The notes beneath the pieces were generated by a model that made no database searches, was not told where the DNA came from, and saw nothing but the letters and a program-made list of their open reading frames with translations. The translations under genes and the position numbers were made by a program. Positions 14,535 to 21,859 of a stretch of 22,871 nt of DNA are shown here, in pieces (positions within the stretch are counted from its first letter, which is position 1; every line of letters starts with the position of its first letter). The stretch spans positions 1-22,871 of the forward strand of contig JASLFR010000092.1 of the NCBI GenBank assembly GCA_030150565.1, given 5' to 3'. Origin of the DNA: Cardiobacteriales bacterium. GTDB lineage: Bacteria > Pseudomonadota > Gammaproteobacteria > Cardiobacteriales > Wohlfahrtiimonadaceae.

Positions 14535-15155
14535 ATGAGTCGATGGTTAATGAAGATGATTCTCTTTTTCACCCTTACCTTTGGATTGATTATCCCCTCA
14601 AGCGCAAAGAGAATCATAATATTAGGCGATAGTATCAGTGCTGGATATGGATTGGAAACAGAAGAGGGGTGGGTTCATCTCTTAAAGGAGCGGTTAGAGG
14701 CTAGAGCGAGTGAAGAGAAGGGGAGCATTATCAACGCCTCTTTAAGCGGAGAGACAACAGCGGGGGGCTTAACCCGTCTTCCAGCGCTACTCGATGAGCA
14801 TCAGCCCGATATTGTGATTATTGAACTTGGGGGGAATGATGGATTACGAGGGCTCCCCTTAAGTGAGATGAAGCGCAATTTAGCCAAAATGATCGATCTT
14901 ATAGAGGAGCAAAATGGAACGCCCCTTCTTCTAGGGATGATGCTCCCTCCCAATTATGGCCCCCGTTATACCGAAAAATTTCATGCAATCTATCACGAAT
15001 TAGCGAAAGAGAAGGGGGTAACTCTTCTCCCATTCTTTCTTGAATCGGTGGGGGGAGTAGATGGAATGATGCAGGAGGATGGGATTCACCCCACAAAAGA
15101 GGCGCAACCGATTCTGCTAGAGAATCTCTGGCCCTATCTTAATGAGCTCCTTTAA
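14535..15155 (+). CDS. tesA: Multifunctional acyl-CoA thioesterase I / lysophospholipase / arylesterase
   Basis: Periplasmic SGNH/GDSL hydrolase that cleaves thioesters, lysophospholipids and aryl esters. The 206 residues begin with a signal peptide (cleavage after SSA at about 24). The four SGNH blocks are present: GDSISAGYG (Ser33), the block II Gly in SLSGETTAGG, GGNDG (Asn101) and DGIHP (Asp182, His185). Length matches E. coli TesA (208). GGAG lies 9 bases before the ATG. An in-frame Met at codon 7 could also be the start. It is divergent from ybbA-ybbP, the same arrangement as in E. coli. No terminator was found after it. Confidence 0.93.
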   Translation: MSRWLMKMILFFTLTFGLIIPSSAKRIIILGDSISAGYGLETEEGWVHLLKERLEARASEEKGSIINASLSGETTAGGLTRLPALLDEHQPDIVIIELGGNDGLRGLPLSEMKRNLAKMIDLIEEQNGTPLLLGMMLPPNYGPRYTEKFHAIYHELAKEKGVTLLPFFLESVGGVDGMMQEDGIHPTKEAQPILLENLWPYLNELL

Positions 15156-15353
15156 TCAGAAAGAGGAGAGACGTATCGTCAGTACAGGGTAGTAAAGGGT
15201 AAAGCGTAAAAAAGAAGGGGTAAGGCGTGCTGCACCATAATAGGTAAAAGGGTGAAGCCGATGCCTAGCCTCTGCATAGATTGTTTATCCTATTTTTCGT
15301 CCTATAAACAATATAAGAGGACGTTGTACTCGCCCGATACGCCTCAAAAGAGG
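15156..15353. repeat. Intergenic region with degenerate GGGTA repeats and a 9-bp inverted repeat
   Basis: Between tesA and the convergent DIP1984-family gene. Around 15184-15232 there is a purine-rich series of imperfect AAGGGTA-like units. Further on ATTGTTTAT (15280-15288) and ATAAACAAT (15304-15312) form a perfect inverted repeat with a 15-nt spacer. No T-run follows, so this is not a standard terminator. No reading frame with a start signal was seen. Confidence 0.5.
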
Positions 15354-15809
15354 TTACTGCAGCTCAATCTTCCAGTTGAGTGCTTGAATTTTTAGATTGA
15401 GCCCGCGCAAGCTCTGGCTAATATGATCCGCTCGGCTCTGAAGCTCTGCTACAGGGTAGGCGGTGATCCACCGAATCTCAGTTGAACTGTAGCGCATGCG
15501 GTCATGGTGAGCCGCATCGATCGCTTGCTGTAAAATTCGATGTTGTGCGATTAAAGATTCCCGACGATTGAGCAGAGTTAAGAGGGGCGTTCCCTCCTCA
15601 TCTTTTGCGGTTGCATTCGTTTTATGAATCCGCTCAATCAACTGATAGAGCTCGCTATTGAGTGATAAAACCTCCTCTAACAGTGCTTTTGGATCTTCAC
15701 TTGGAGATTCCCCCTCTTGATAGAGCATATTCTGATTGATCCGCTGCTGTAGAGATGCAATCTTCTTCTGTAAATCACTACGGATCAGGAGCGCCTCTGC
15801 TAATATCAT
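15354..15809 (-). CDS. DIP1984 family (septicolysin-like) protein
   Basis: 151 residues, cytosolic and almost entirely helical, probably coiled-coil. The family pattern is clear: LAEALLIRSDLQKKIASLQQ at the start, then YQEGESPSEDPKALLEEVLS, LIERIHKTNATAKD, MRYSSTEIRWI and, at the end, KIQALNWKIEL. Some members are annotated septicolysin, but no lytic role is established for this type. The ribosome binding site is poor (AAGGA about 11 bases before the ATG). It is monocistronic. No residues suggest an enzyme. Confidence 0.82.
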   Translation of the reverse strand: MILAEALLIRSDLQKKIASLQQRINQNMLYQEGESPSEDPKALLEEVLSLNSELYQLIERIHKTNATAKDEEGTPLLTLLNRRESLIAQHRILQQAIDAAHHDRMRYSSTEIRWITAYPVAELQSRADHISQSLRGLNLKIQALNWKIELQ

Positions 15810-15903
15810 CTTTCAATTATCCTTAAATCATCAACATTTAATAGCAGGGTACTCTATATGGGTTTTAAAGCTCTGCGCAATCTCTTTTTAAATTAATTTA
15901 GAG

Positions 15904-16059
15904 GAGAGAGGCGCTAAACTCTCTCTACTCAATCGCTCAAAAAGGGGGTGAGAGCACCACTCTCTTTATCTCACTAAATTGATGGATTTAATGTATTAAT
16001 CACCCCCCTATTTTTGCAAATATTAGTTACAATTTAGAGTAAGTAATCATCTCTAAATT
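15904..16059 (+). promoter_or_regulatory. Region with three nested or tandem inverted repeats before the GTG-start gene
   Basis: Three perfect repeats were read directly. GAGAGAG (15904-15910) / CTCTCTC (15919-15925) with an 8-nt loop. GGGGGTGA (15944-15951) / TCACCCCC (16000-16007), enclosing GTGAGA/TCTCAC (15948-15953, 15969-15974), followed by CTATTTTT, so it might work as a weak terminator. AATTTAGAG (16031-16039) / CTCTAAATT (16051-16059) just before the ribosome binding site, which could be an operator. Whether this is transcribed as a leader is inference. Confidence 0.45.
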
Positions 16060-16080
16060 TAGATAGCAAAAGGAAGATAT

Positions 16081-16515
16081 GTGATAACCGTAATCAATAA
16101 AGAGATGCAATCTAATTGCACCATTAAAAGTGGGGAGAAGAGCCCCAATTCTGATGATCTATTTAAGGTTCATATAAAAATTAATACGGAATCGTTTAGA
16201 GGGAGACGGGATTATCTCCTCTACCTCGATCAATTAGATAATGCAGAGAAGATCTTCACCTTAATTCTCAATCACCTCTTTGAGCTGGAGCTAGAAGATT
16301 ATCGGGAGATTATTGAGTTCGATCCTGCTTATGCGATCGCCCTCATCGAACTCTACAACCAAGAGATATTAGATTTTAACCTGATTACTGGAGATCATCA
16401 GAGAGAAGCGAAACGATTAGCAGAAGTTCGCCCCCTTCATATGATGAATGGATTATTTGAGCTCACCGTTTTAGGGGTGGTTAAGAGTATTGAAAACTTT
16501 ATAAATGGCTCATAA
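16081..16515 (+). CDS. Protein of unknown function, 144 residues, GTG start
   Basis: Not recognised. The frame begins with GTG at 16081, with AAGGAAG (16070-16076) at good distance. An ATG overlapping it at 16079 reads straight into TGA and cannot be used. An internal ATG at codon 9 lacks a ribosome binding site. The protein is acidic, helical and probably cytosolic: a first part with charged beta-like sequence (DDLFKVHIKINTESFRGRR) and a second helical part with LDQLDNAEKIFTLILNHLFE. No membrane segment. It converges on the ribbon-helix-helix gene with only 12 bp between the stops. Function cannot be inferred. Confidence 0.65.
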   Translation: MITVINKEMQSNCTIKSGEKSPNSDDLFKVHIKINTESFRGRRDYLLYLDQLDNAEKIFTLILNHLFELELEDYREIIEFDPAYAIALIELYNQEILDFNLITGDHQREAKRLAEVRPLHMMNGLFELTVLGVVKSIENFINGS

Positions 16516-16527
16516 TCGCGCTCTTAT

Positions 16528-16797
16528 CTACTTTAACGCAGAGATCTTCACTCCCTCCTCTAAAAGATTGTAGATCGCCATATTAATCACCGCTGCGCGG
16601 GATTGCCCAAGCCTACGAGCCAGCTGATCGACACGCTCTAATAGTTCAGGGGTGATGGTTAAGGAGATTTGGCGCTTATTTCCCTTCCGAACACCTATAA
16701 ATCTCTTACTCTTTGGGGCTCTCTTCACCTCACGCTCCCCATCAATTTTCTCAACTTTATCAAGAGATTCCCCATTTTTAGAATGATTCACACCCAT
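16528..16797 (-). CDS. Ribbon-helix-helix DNA-binding protein
   Basis: 89 residues. The C-terminal half (43-83) has the CopG/Arc fold pattern: strand RQISLTI, helix PELLERVDQLARRLG and helix SRAAVINMAIYNLLEEG. The N-terminal 40 residues are basic (KRAPKSKRFIGVRKGNKR) and look disordered. Such proteins act as dimers that bind DNA; they are common as antitoxins, plasmid copy control and chromosomal repressors. No toxin gene overlaps or follows it, and the 12-bp-distant convergent gene is on the other strand. AAAGGAG lies about 8 bases before the ATG. Targets unknown. Confidence 0.78.
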   Translation of the reverse strand: MGVNHSKNGESLDKVEKIDGEREVKRAPKSKRFIGVRKGNKRQISLTITPELLERVDQLARRLGQSRAAVINMAIYNLLEEGVKISALK

Positions 16798-17037
16798 TTT
16801 TACACTCCTTTTAATATTCTTTTATTTAAAAAGGATGCCTTAGCACTCCATCTCATTTAAGAATCATTCTATCACCTTTAAAGAGAGCTCGAAAACTGAA
16901 AAGCCCCAATCTATGCCACTCTTAGGGATGGGATACTATTTCTGAAATAAGCTTAAGGAAGTGGGTTGTCGCCTCTGAAGTGGCTAAATCTTGCAAATAA
17001 TCGGTACCTTTTCAGAAGCGTTCTTGTATGGAGAGAC

Positions 17038-17904
17038 CTATAGCGCTAAATCGACATCAAACCCAATATCGAGCGCAGGAGCAGTGTGGGTGAGTGAGCC
17101 CATTGCGATAAAATCGACCCCCGTCTCTGCAATACGCACCACATTTTCGGGAGTGATGCCGCCAGAAGCCTCTGTTCGTGCCAAATCCCCTGTAAGGAGA
17201 ACTGCCTCTTTTAAGGTTTCAGGATCCATATTATCGAGCAGAATAAGATCCACCCCAATCGCTAACACCTCCTCCAATTGCGCTAAGGTATCCACCTCAA
17301 TCTCAAGAGGAATCAGATGGCCTGCTGCCTCTTTTGCTCGCTCAAGGGCAGGCTTAATCCCCCCCGCAAGAGCGATATGATTATCTTTAATCAAGATGGC
17401 ATCATCTAACCCTAATCGATGATTTCTCCCACCCCCTGCTCGCACAGCATATTTTTGTAGCGCTCTCAATCCTGGAATTGTCTTACGGGTGCAGGTGATC
17501 TCCGCCTTAGTGTGGGCAACAGAGGCGACCACCTTCGCCACTTGCGTTGCAATGCCGCTTAAATGGGTTAAAAAATTGAGCGCCGTTCGCTCAGCAGTGA
17601 GAAGATTTTGAATATCTCCTGAAACTTCTGCAAGCACTGAACCTGCAGCTTGAACGGTACCATCTTGAACCAGCGCTCGAAATTGTATCGTCGGATCGAG
17701 TTGATGAAAGGTGATGCGCGCTAAATCTAACCCTGCAATCACCCCCTCATCACGGGTCACAATCTTTAACGAAGCAGAGCGATTAGGGGGTAAAACCGCC
17801 GCAGAGGTGATATCTCCCCGCCGCCCTAAATCTTCACGTAGGGCGCTCTGCACATAGGGGATTAAAAGAAGGTCGGGGAGGGGAAAGAGGTCACTATTTT
17901 TCAT
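17038..17904 (-). CDS. nadC: Nicotinate-nucleotide pyrophosphorylase (quinolinate phosphoribosyltransferase)
   Basis: Converts quinolinate and PRPP to nicotinate mononucleotide, CO2 and pyrophosphate in de novo NAD synthesis. The 288 residues show the family signatures in order: ALREDLGRRGDITSAA, ERTALNFLTHLSGIAT (105-120), TRKTIPGLR (139-147), RAGGGRNHRLGL (155-166), KDNH (173-176), ILLDNM and ASGGI. Length is normal for the family and the catalytic Arg, Lys and His positions are intact. It is preceded on the same strand by an NrtR-like regulator and by a palindrome that covers its promoter. nadA and nadB are not in the window. The ribosome binding site is weak (GCGAG). Confidence 0.95.
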   Translation of the reverse strand: MKNSDLFPLPDLLLIPYVQSALREDLGRRGDITSAAVLPPNRSASLKIVTRDEGVIAGLDLARITFHQLDPTIQFRALVQDGTVQAAGSVLAEVSGDIQNLLTAERTALNFLTHLSGIATQVAKVVASVAHTKAEITCTRKTIPGLRALQKYAVRAGGGRNHRLGLDDAILIKDNHIALAGGIKPALERAKEAAGHLIPLEIEVDTLAQLEEVLAIGVDLILLDNMDPETLKEAVLLTGDLARTEASGGITPENVVRIAETGVDFIAMGSLTHTAPALDIGFDVDLAL

Positions 17905-17938
17905 ATCAAAAGGCTCGCTTACTATTAAAAGAGTGGAT

Positions 17939-17987
17939 CGTTATACTCATATTGAGAAGAATTGATAATCTCAAATTGAGAATAACG
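17939..17987 (-). promoter_or_regulatory. nadC promoter within a 49-bp palindromic operator (candidate NrtR site)
   Basis: CGTTAT (17939-17944) and ATAACG (17982-17987) are the outer arms. Inside are two copies of a CTCA-N3-TGAG element: CTCATATTGAG (17946-17956) and CTCAAATTGAG (17970-17980), centred 24 bp apart. A candidate promoter on the minus strand, TTATCA (17963-17968) and TATAAC (17940-17945) with 17-bp spacing, lies within the palindrome, so a bound repressor would block it. The repeats are seen; binding by NrtR is inference from its position next to nrtR and nadC. Confidence 0.6.
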
Positions 17988-18012
17988 AAAATAGCGCCGA
18001 GATGCGAGCTCT

Positions 18013-18933
18013 TTATGCAAGGGGGAGTTTACTTCCTGTCAAGGCGCGCTCCAACATCAGCTCCTCTCTAAAGCGGTAGAGCTTAGCAGGGCGACCAACG
18101 CCCGTTGTATCTAGCTCCCCTGTCTCTTCGATAAGGGATTGATTCATAATCATTCTTCTAAAATTTGGTTTATGGAGCAGAACACCGCCAATCGCCTCCA
18201 TACACTGTTGAAGCTGTAAGAGTGTGAAGGTTGGGGGCATCAACTCAAAAATAACGGGGCGATACTTAATTTTAGCGCGCAGACGGGCAATCCCTGATGC
18301 TAAAACACGGCGATGATCGTGCCTCATTAAGGGGCCTGTGTAATCGGTTGAGAGGGGGCGCCTTTGCGAATAGTGGAGCGATTCAGGAATTAACCCCACC
18401 TCATACATCAACTCATAGCGCTGCAGAATTGCCTCCTCGTTCCACGTGAAACCATCTCGCCCCCAGAGGAGTGAGATCCGTTTCTGCCGCACATCACGAA
18501 CGCTCTCTTCCCCCTTTTTTGCCCACTCATCGAAGAGTGGAAGCAGAATCTGATCGATCCACTCAGGACGCCCCTGTCGATGATCCTCCCACGGGAAGAA
18601 GTGGTACCAATCCACCCACTTTGCGCTACTATTTTGCTCCTCAAGCGCCTCTCTTACTAAACCTAAATAGCTAATATAGATGAGGAAATCCCCCTCTTTA
18701 GCGCCTCTATGGGGATCAATAAAGGTGTAGAGCTGCTCAATATATCCGAGCGGTTGTGCTGTTTGCCGTTTAACCCAAGCTCTCACTCCCGCCTGTAACG
18801 AGCTATGGAGCGGTGTTAATGGGCCACTTGGCAAAACACCCCCCTCATCGACGGTTAAAACCTTCGCCTCTTGATTAGAGACCGCAAGAAGAACCGCTGC
18901 AAGTTCTGCATTTCCCGATTTCTGATTACTCAT
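18013..18933 (-). CDS. nrtR: NrtR-like regulator of NAD metabolism (Nudix-like plus winged helix, COG4111 type)
   Basis: 306 residues. The N-terminal half (about 8-170) has the layout of a Nudix fold: LAAVLLAVSNQEAKVLTVDE, then a loop region and YIEQLYTFIDPHR. The Nudix box itself is absent: where GX5EX7REXXEEXG is expected the sequence reads GVLPSGPLTPLHSSLQAGVR, so it should bind but not hydrolyse ADP-ribose-type ligands. The C-terminal part (about 230-300) is a winged helix with FTLLQLQQCMEAIGG and the wing region RRMIMNQ and GRPAKLYRFR. This plan is that of NrtR repressors, which control NAD synthesis and salvage genes and are released by ADP-ribose. Placement directly upstream of nadC on the same strand supports this. 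Its own promoter region has no clear copy of the nadC palindrome. The group is longer than classical NrtR (about 230). Confidence 0.72.
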   Translation of the reverse strand: MSNQKSGNAELAAVLLAVSNQEAKVLTVDEGGVLPSGPLTPLHSSLQAGVRAWVKRQTAQPLGYIEQLYTFIDPHRGAKEGDFLIYISYLGLVREALEEQNSSAKWVDWYHFFPWEDHRQGRPEWIDQILLPLFDEWAKKGEESVRDVRQKRISLLWGRDGFTWNEEAILQRYELMYEVGLIPESLHYSQRRPLSTDYTGPLMRHDHRRVLASGIARLRAKIKYRPVIFELMPPTFTLLQLQQCMEAIGGVLLHKPNFRRMIMNQSLIEETGELDTTGVGRPAKLYRFREELMLERALTGSKLPLA

Positions 18934-19025
18934 AAAGCCCTATTTAGATCTGATGTGACGGTGAAAAATGAGGGGATAATATAGCATACTCCCCCTTATC
19001 TCATGGCAGTAGCGAGCTGGTAAAG

Positions 19026-19056
19026 AATAAAAAAAGAGAGCTTTATCGCTCTCTTC
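19026..19056 (-). terminator. Terminator of the MBL-fold gene
   Basis: Minus strand AAGAGAGC-gataaa-GCTCTCTT hairpin followed by a run of T. It lies about 35 bases past the stop at 19090. Confidence 0.82.
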
Positions 19057-19089
19057 TCATAGATACTCATTAAAGGGTCGATTGGGGCC

Positions 19090-20046
19090 TTAATCCCACT
19101 TCTCTTCCCCTTTAATCACTTTGGCACTCAACTCTAACGCCCCATCATCAAGATTGGGGTAAGCTCGCTTCATCGCCTCAATTAATTGAGCACTATTCTG
19201 CGCCTTCTCCGACTCCGCTAAAAAGCGCTCTAGATAAGCTTTGGAGAAGGTGAGATTTTCAGGTGAGAAGCTATTTCCCGCTCCAAAATGGCCTGGAATA
19301 ACGATTTTTGGCTTGAGGCTCTCAAGATAGACTAAATCGGCAATCCAGCTCTCTTGACTCGCTCTGCTCTGCGTATCTGCAATAAAGAGGTGGCTATCGG
19401 CTGAGACGGAGATACCCCCAAGCAAAATTTTATCCGCTTCATTGAAGAGTGAGGTGCGTTTAGGATCTTTCCCAACAATTTTAAATGTATGCTCCCCAAA
19501 TTGAACTTCACCTACAACCGCCTCAGGAAGGGTCACCGATGTTGGTGCATTCTCTTTTAGCGTCTCCTTCCAGACCTGTAACTTATTCGCTACTGTTGAG
19601 TTGATATGGTTAATCGTCTCTTTTGTGGCGTACGCTTTCGCTTTTGGAAATGCCTCTTGAATAAAAGGGAGACCAAAATAGTAATCAGGATCACCATGAG
19701 AGATGTAGATCCCCTCTAAGGTCAACCCTTGAGATTTAATATATTGGATAATCTTATCCGCATCCTCTTTTGAGAATTGGGTATCGATCAAAAAGGCGCG
19801 ATTTCCATCACGAATCACGGTTGCCGTTGAGCCCATAATCGGATCGGGCGTGATCACATTATAGGTTAACTTCTCCCCCTGAATGCTCTTATAGAGGGGG
19901 GAGTGATTCCGTTTCTGCCCCATCTCTTCCCCCTCCGTTGCTGCTGTTGTTGTTACACCATCTGCGGCAAAGAGTGTCGCGGGTATAGTGAGCAATCCAC
20001 TCATCAGAAGTGCTGAGTAGAGAAGAGTCTTTTTATTACGGCTCAT
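19090..20046 (-). CDS. Exported metallo-beta-lactamase-fold protein with altered metal motif
   Basis: 318 residues with a signal peptide (MSRNKKTLLYSALLMSGLLT, cleavage after FAA near 28). The MBL fold shows in AFLIDTQFSKEDADKIIQYI and in the motif region ISHGDPDYYFG (116-125), LFIADTQ (221-226) and PGHFGAG (251-257). The usual HXHXDH motif is here H117-G-D119-P-D121-Y122: the second and last His are replaced by Asp and Tyr. The Asp of the bridging position and the distal His (253) are present. It may bind metal differently or be a non-catalytic relative; some related MBL proteins with HGDPDYYFG are annotated only as hydrolases. The ribosome binding site is AAAGGAGG about 8 bases before the ATG. 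Monocistronic, divergent from a methyltransferase. Confidence 0.8.
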   Translation of the reverse strand: MSRNKKTLLYSALLMSGLLTIPATLFAADGVTTTAATEGEEMGQKRNHSPLYKSIQGEKLTYNVITPDPIMGSTATVIRDGNRAFLIDTQFSKEDADKIIQYIKSQGLTLEGIYISHGDPDYYFGLPFIQEAFPKAKAYATKETINHINSTVANKLQVWKETLKENAPTSVTLPEAVVGEVQFGEHTFKIVGKDPKRTSLFNEADKILLGGISVSADSHLFIADTQSRASQESWIADLVYLESLKPKIVIPGHFGAGNSFSPENLTFSKAYLERFLAESEKAQNSAQLIEAMKRAYPNLDDGALELSAKVIKGEEKWD

Positions 20047-20367
20047 AAGTTGCCTCCTTTGGCTTTTTTAGATCGCCCATTCACTATAGGAGGAAATGAA
20101 TCAGTGAGATAATCATTTATTTATATCTCTAGCGGTCTCATTGATAAATTAATTTAACCAAGTAAACGTTAATGATTTCGCTCTTAGGGAAGATTTTTAC
20201 AACTCTTTCCATATTTAAACTCTCTCTTATACCCCTCTATTTAATTGATTAATCGGATCAATTTTAAGGTAATCGATATTTGAGAATTATTCTTAAATAG
20301 AAGATACTGTAAATTGAGTTGAGCGATTCAACCAACAGAATTGAATGATCAAAAAGAAGGAGTGAAT
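20047..20367. promoter_or_regulatory. Divergent regulatory region between the MBL gene and the methyltransferase gene
   Basis: 321 bp without a gene. A candidate promoter for the MBL gene on the minus strand is TTATCA (20142-20147) and TATAAA (20120-20125), spacing 16. For the methyltransferase, TTGAGA (20280-20285) and GATACT (20303-20308) with 17-bp spacing; AGAAT/ATTCT (20283-20293) overlaps its -35. AATTGAT (20243-20249) and ATCAATT (20257-20263) form a further perfect inverted repeat; the 7-base gap in TTGAT/ATCAA excludes a standard FNR site. Confidence 0.4.
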
Positions 20368-20955
20368 ATGTGGGATAAGACCTATTCGAGCGATCAATTT
20401 TACTACGGCATCGCGCCCAATCAGTTCTTAGCTGAAGAGGTTGAGCATCTTCAAAACCCAATTTTAAGTCTTGGTGAGGGTGAGGGGAGAAATGGGGTCT
20501 TTCTCGCTGAGAAGGGCTTCGATCTTTTAGGGGTGGATAACTCTCAAGTGGGGTTAGATAAAGCGCACCTACTGGCGAAAAAACGGGGCGTTACCATTGA
20601 GACATTAAAGATCGATCTCAATGAGTATGAGCCACCTGCGGAGCACTTTGGCTCTGTTATCTCAATCTTTGCCCATATGCCGAGTGAAAATCGCCAAAAG
20701 ATCTATAAAAAGGTGATTAAAACGTTAAAACCTGAAGGGATCTTTCTTCTTGAGGGGTATGAGAAAGCGCAGATCAACCGCAATACAGGGGGGCCTAAAA
20801 ATGTAGATATGCTCCTCTCCCTTGCTGAGTTAAAAGAGGCATTTTCTGGTTTTGAGTTAATCATTGCAAGAGAGAAGGAGCGCCACGTTATTGAAGGAAT
20901 CGGGCATACAGGATTGGCCAATGTGGTTCAATTTATCGCCCGTAAACCGAAATAG
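20368..20955 (+). CDS. Class I SAM-dependent methyltransferase (TehB/SmtA-like)
   Basis: 195 residues, cytosolic. The start is ATG 20368 with AAGGAG at 20356-20361 about 6 bases before it; the frame extends upstream to a TTG at 20341 without ribosome binding site. The protein begins MWDKTYSSDQFYYGIAPNQF, the opening typical of small tellurite/thiopurine-type methyltransferases. Motif I is LSLGEGEGRNGVFLAEKGFD, followed by LLGVDNSQVGLDKA with the acidic residue that binds the SAM ribose and by IETLKIDLNEY. The later motif IKTLKPEGIFLLEG is post-II. The substrate is not predictable; relatives methylate thiols, tellurite or small metabolites. It is monocistronic. Confidence 0.85.
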   Translation: MWDKTYSSDQFYYGIAPNQFLAEEVEHLQNPILSLGEGEGRNGVFLAEKGFDLLGVDNSQVGLDKAHLLAKKRGVTIETLKIDLNEYEPPAEHFGSVISIFAHMPSENRQKIYKKVIKTLKPEGIFLLEGYEKAQINRNTGGPKNVDMLLSLAELKEAFSGFELIIAREKERHVIEGIGHTGLANVVQFIARKPK

Positions 20956-20975
20956 AGCTCCCAATCTCTCATCCA

Positions 20976-21006
20976 TAAAAAAAGAGGGGTCTATCCCCTC
21001 TTTTTC
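20976..21006. terminator. Bidirectional terminator between the methyltransferase gene and nfsB
   Basis: AAAAGAGGGG-tctat-CCCCTCTTTTT hairpin (about 20979-21005) with A before and T after, serving both convergent genes. Confidence 0.85.
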
Positions 21007-21031
21007 TATCTTCTCCCCCCTTATCATTCAC

Positions 21032-21676
21032 TTATAGAAGAGTGAAGAGCTCCTCTTTTGGAAGGCGTGATTTCTTTAAAGGGTAATTAAAATCCTCATC
21101 ACTTCGATACCCAAGGGAAGCGACAACAACAGAATGTAATCCCTGCTCCTCTAAATTGAGCACTTCATCGAGCTTTTTAGGATCGAACCCCTCAATCGGA
21201 GTGGAATCGATATCGAGCGCAGCAGCCGCTAAGAGCAGATTGCCAAGCGCAATATAGAGCTGCTTCCCTGTCCACTCATTGAGCGCCGCTTCAGAATCAT
21301 TATTGAGCCCGATGAAGAAGCGTCTCCCCTGATCATTCGCCTCTTTTGCCGCTTCATCTGCAAAGCGATGATCCGCATCCTCCTGCTCTAAAATCTTCTT
21401 AATATGCTCATCATCGATCCGATTCTTTGCGCAGAAGATCACAACGTGAGAAGCATCTAAAATACGGGGATGATTAAATTGAGAGATCCCTTCAGTAATC
21501 TTCCGCTTCCCCTCATCACTCTCTACGATGATAAAGTGCCACGGCTGGGAGTTAACAGAGGAGGGGGAATCTCGTAAAACATCGATCAATTGATCGATCT
21601 TCTCTTGAGGGATCTTCTTTGTAGGGTCATAAACTTTACAGGTGTAGCGACGCTTTGCGATCTTTGCAATATCCAT
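21032..21676 (-). CDS. nfsB: Oxygen-insensitive NAD(P)H nitroreductase / dihydropteridine reductase
   Basis: FMN-dependent reductase of nitro compounds and quinones. 214 residues, near the 217 of E. coli NfsB, and similar along the whole length: MDIAKIAKRRYT, DSPSSVNSQPWHFIIVES (FMN-binding), DASHVVIFCAKNRIDD, QEDADHRFADEAAKEANDQG, and SLGYRSDEDFNYPLKKSRLP at the end. AAAGGAG lies about 8 bases before the ATG. Divergent from ygiD with a 183-bp shared region. These enzymes often respond to redox or multiple-antibiotic regulators, but no site is recognised. Confidence 0.93.
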   Translation of the reverse strand: MDIAKIAKRRYTCKVYDPTKKIPQEKIDQLIDVLRDSPSSVNSQPWHFIIVESDEGKRKITEGISQFNHPRILDASHVVIFCAKNRIDDEHIKKILEQEDADHRFADEAAKEANDQGRRFFIGLNNDSEAALNEWTGKQLYIALGNLLLAAAALDIDSTPIEGFDPKKLDEVLNLEEQGLHSVVVASLGYRSDEDFNYPLKKSRLPKEELFTLL

Positions 21677-21793
21677 CTTTTCACTCCTTTCTTATTGTTG
21701 AATCGAATCCTCTATCTTCGCAATTTTTCTCTCTACTGTGCAACTAAGAATCCCCTTTGAAGCTACATATTGAGCGCTCGGTTTCGATTAAAA

Positions 21794-21826
21794 AAATGAT
21801 CTGGAATCCGCTCTATCGAATCATTT
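21794..21826 (+). promoter_or_regulatory. Inverted repeat upstream of ygiD
   Basis: AAATGAT (21794-21800) and ATCATTT (21820-21826), perfect 7-bp arms, 19-nt spacer, ending 34 bases before the ygiD start. It could be an operator for the divergent nfsB-ygiD pair or the stem of a leader RNA. Confidence 0.3.
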
Positions 21827-21859
21827 ACGATGGAGGAGAAGAACCTTAGGAGGATCACT

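Noticed and set aside
20101..20130. Fur box upstream of the MBL-fold gene (GATAATCATTTA)
   Set aside because: Only one good hexamer plus a partial one; three are needed for a credible Fur site.
20243..20263. FNR site TTGAT/ATCAA upstream of the methyltransferase gene
   Set aside because: The gap between the halves is 7 bases instead of 4, so it is not a standard FNR site; kept only as an inverted repeat.
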